Positions 63,606 through 64,000 of a stretch of 64,000 nt of DNA are shown here, piece after piece. A model generated the notes under the pieces. It was not told where the DNA came from and ran no database searches. It saw only the letters and a list, made by a program, of their open reading frames with translations. Position numbers and translations under genes: made by a program. The stretch covers positions 1,660,175 to 1,724,174 of the forward strand of contig SIJG01000018.1 of assembly GCA_023374025.1 (NCBI GenBank). Direction: 5' to 3'. Positions within the stretch are counted from its first letter, which is position 1. Each line of letters begins with the position of its first letter. The DNA comes from Heterodera schachtii (Eukaryota; Nematoda; Chromadorea; Rhabditida; Heteroderidae).

Positions 63606-64000
63606 ACATAAAACCGCGTAAAAGTTATTTTACACGATTTTTTTATTTTGAAAATATGTGACCCCAATTCTTCACAATTGCCAATTAAATAAGATTGATT
63701 TTGACGAACCGACAAGTTTTAACAATTCTCTAATAATAATAATAAAATATAAAAGAAAATATAATAGAAAATTGAATAGCAAGAAACTTAATTAAAAGGA
63801 AACCAATAAATTTAAATGATAAACCGAATAAAAATGAATTCATTGTGTTCTGCCAAGGCAGAGATGAACATAACATTTTATATTTCCGCACTGACGATAA
63901 TAATTGTAGCGATGGTACGAACGATTCTCGGCAATAAGTGATAAATAAAGTTTTCCTTATATAAAAAAATAAAAAATTAATAGAAGCATTTATTGAAAAT
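63606..64000. other. A-rich end of window
   Basis: No gene seen. 63850-63940 has a moderately mixed patch (GCCAAGGCAGAGATGAACAT, GCGATGGTACGAACGATTCT) that could hold a minus-strand exon, but no border or frame is convincing. Confidence 0.35.

Overview
This window looks like non-coding-dominated nuclear DNA from a very A+T-rich animal genome. Nothing bacterial is visible: there are no long ORFs, Shine-Dalgarno sites, operons, rRNA or standard tRNAs. The few believable coding pieces are short. They are bounded by T-rich (T)nCAG or TTTAG acceptors, and two can be joined across 50-58 bp introns, which is the usual style of nematode genes. Together with abundant MITE-like (non-autonomous DNA transposon) elements, this makes a nematode my best guess. 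A root-knot-nematode-like genome would fit, but the species is not provable from the sequence.

Layout. (a) About 1-35.7 kb is A-rich on the + strand. It is full of duplications: a 630 bp near-identical pair at 0.4-2.1 kb, tandem units at 7.7-9.3 kb, inverted pairs at 11.5/16.8 kb and 12.2/12.9 kb, and a diverged segmental pair at 4.6-5.9/24.1-26.2 kb. The best minus-strand coding candidates lie here: two 38-residue microprotein paralogues, a repeated short terminal exon, and isolated exons at 11.2, 26.4, 34.1 and 35.4 kb. (b) At about 35.7 kb the strand composition flips to T-rich and stays so to about 58.8 kb. Here the candidate exons read on the + strand (35.8, 36.2, 36.8, 38.8, 43.1, 47.6, 47.9, 51.7, 53.3, 56.5 kb and others), again with diverged duplicated units. 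(c) From about 58.8 kb to the end it is A-rich again, with one minus-strand exon at 62.0 kb. I read the two flips as a divergent and a convergent boundary between transcription units with very long introns.

Mobile DNA is the clearest content. Three complete hAT-type non-autonomous elements have YAGNG-like termini and 8-bp target duplications (18367-19019, 22570-23214, 37822-38592). They differ in their GC-rich subterminal repeats but share an internal block with a GGCGGYGCC-GATA-GGCGCCGCC hairpin. Remnants of the same type occur at 19.2, 23.3, 31.9, 43.5-45.1, 48.5, 53.7 and perhaps 32.4, 49.2 and 60.6 kb. Two copies carry a tRNA-like A-box/B-box module. A MULE-like element at 39127-40225 has terminal inverted repeats made of a 14/15-mer tandem array and a decayed transposase. 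A roughly 950 bp near-complete palindrome at 43831-44780 sits nested inside a hAT remnant. Smaller foldback elements lie at 21.5, 55.1 and 63.4 kb.

I recognise no complete multi-exon gene. Most exon calls rest on a splice-site-like border plus an unusually protein-like short frame and should be read as candidates. The stronger ones are those supported by a second, diverged copy that keeps the frame.
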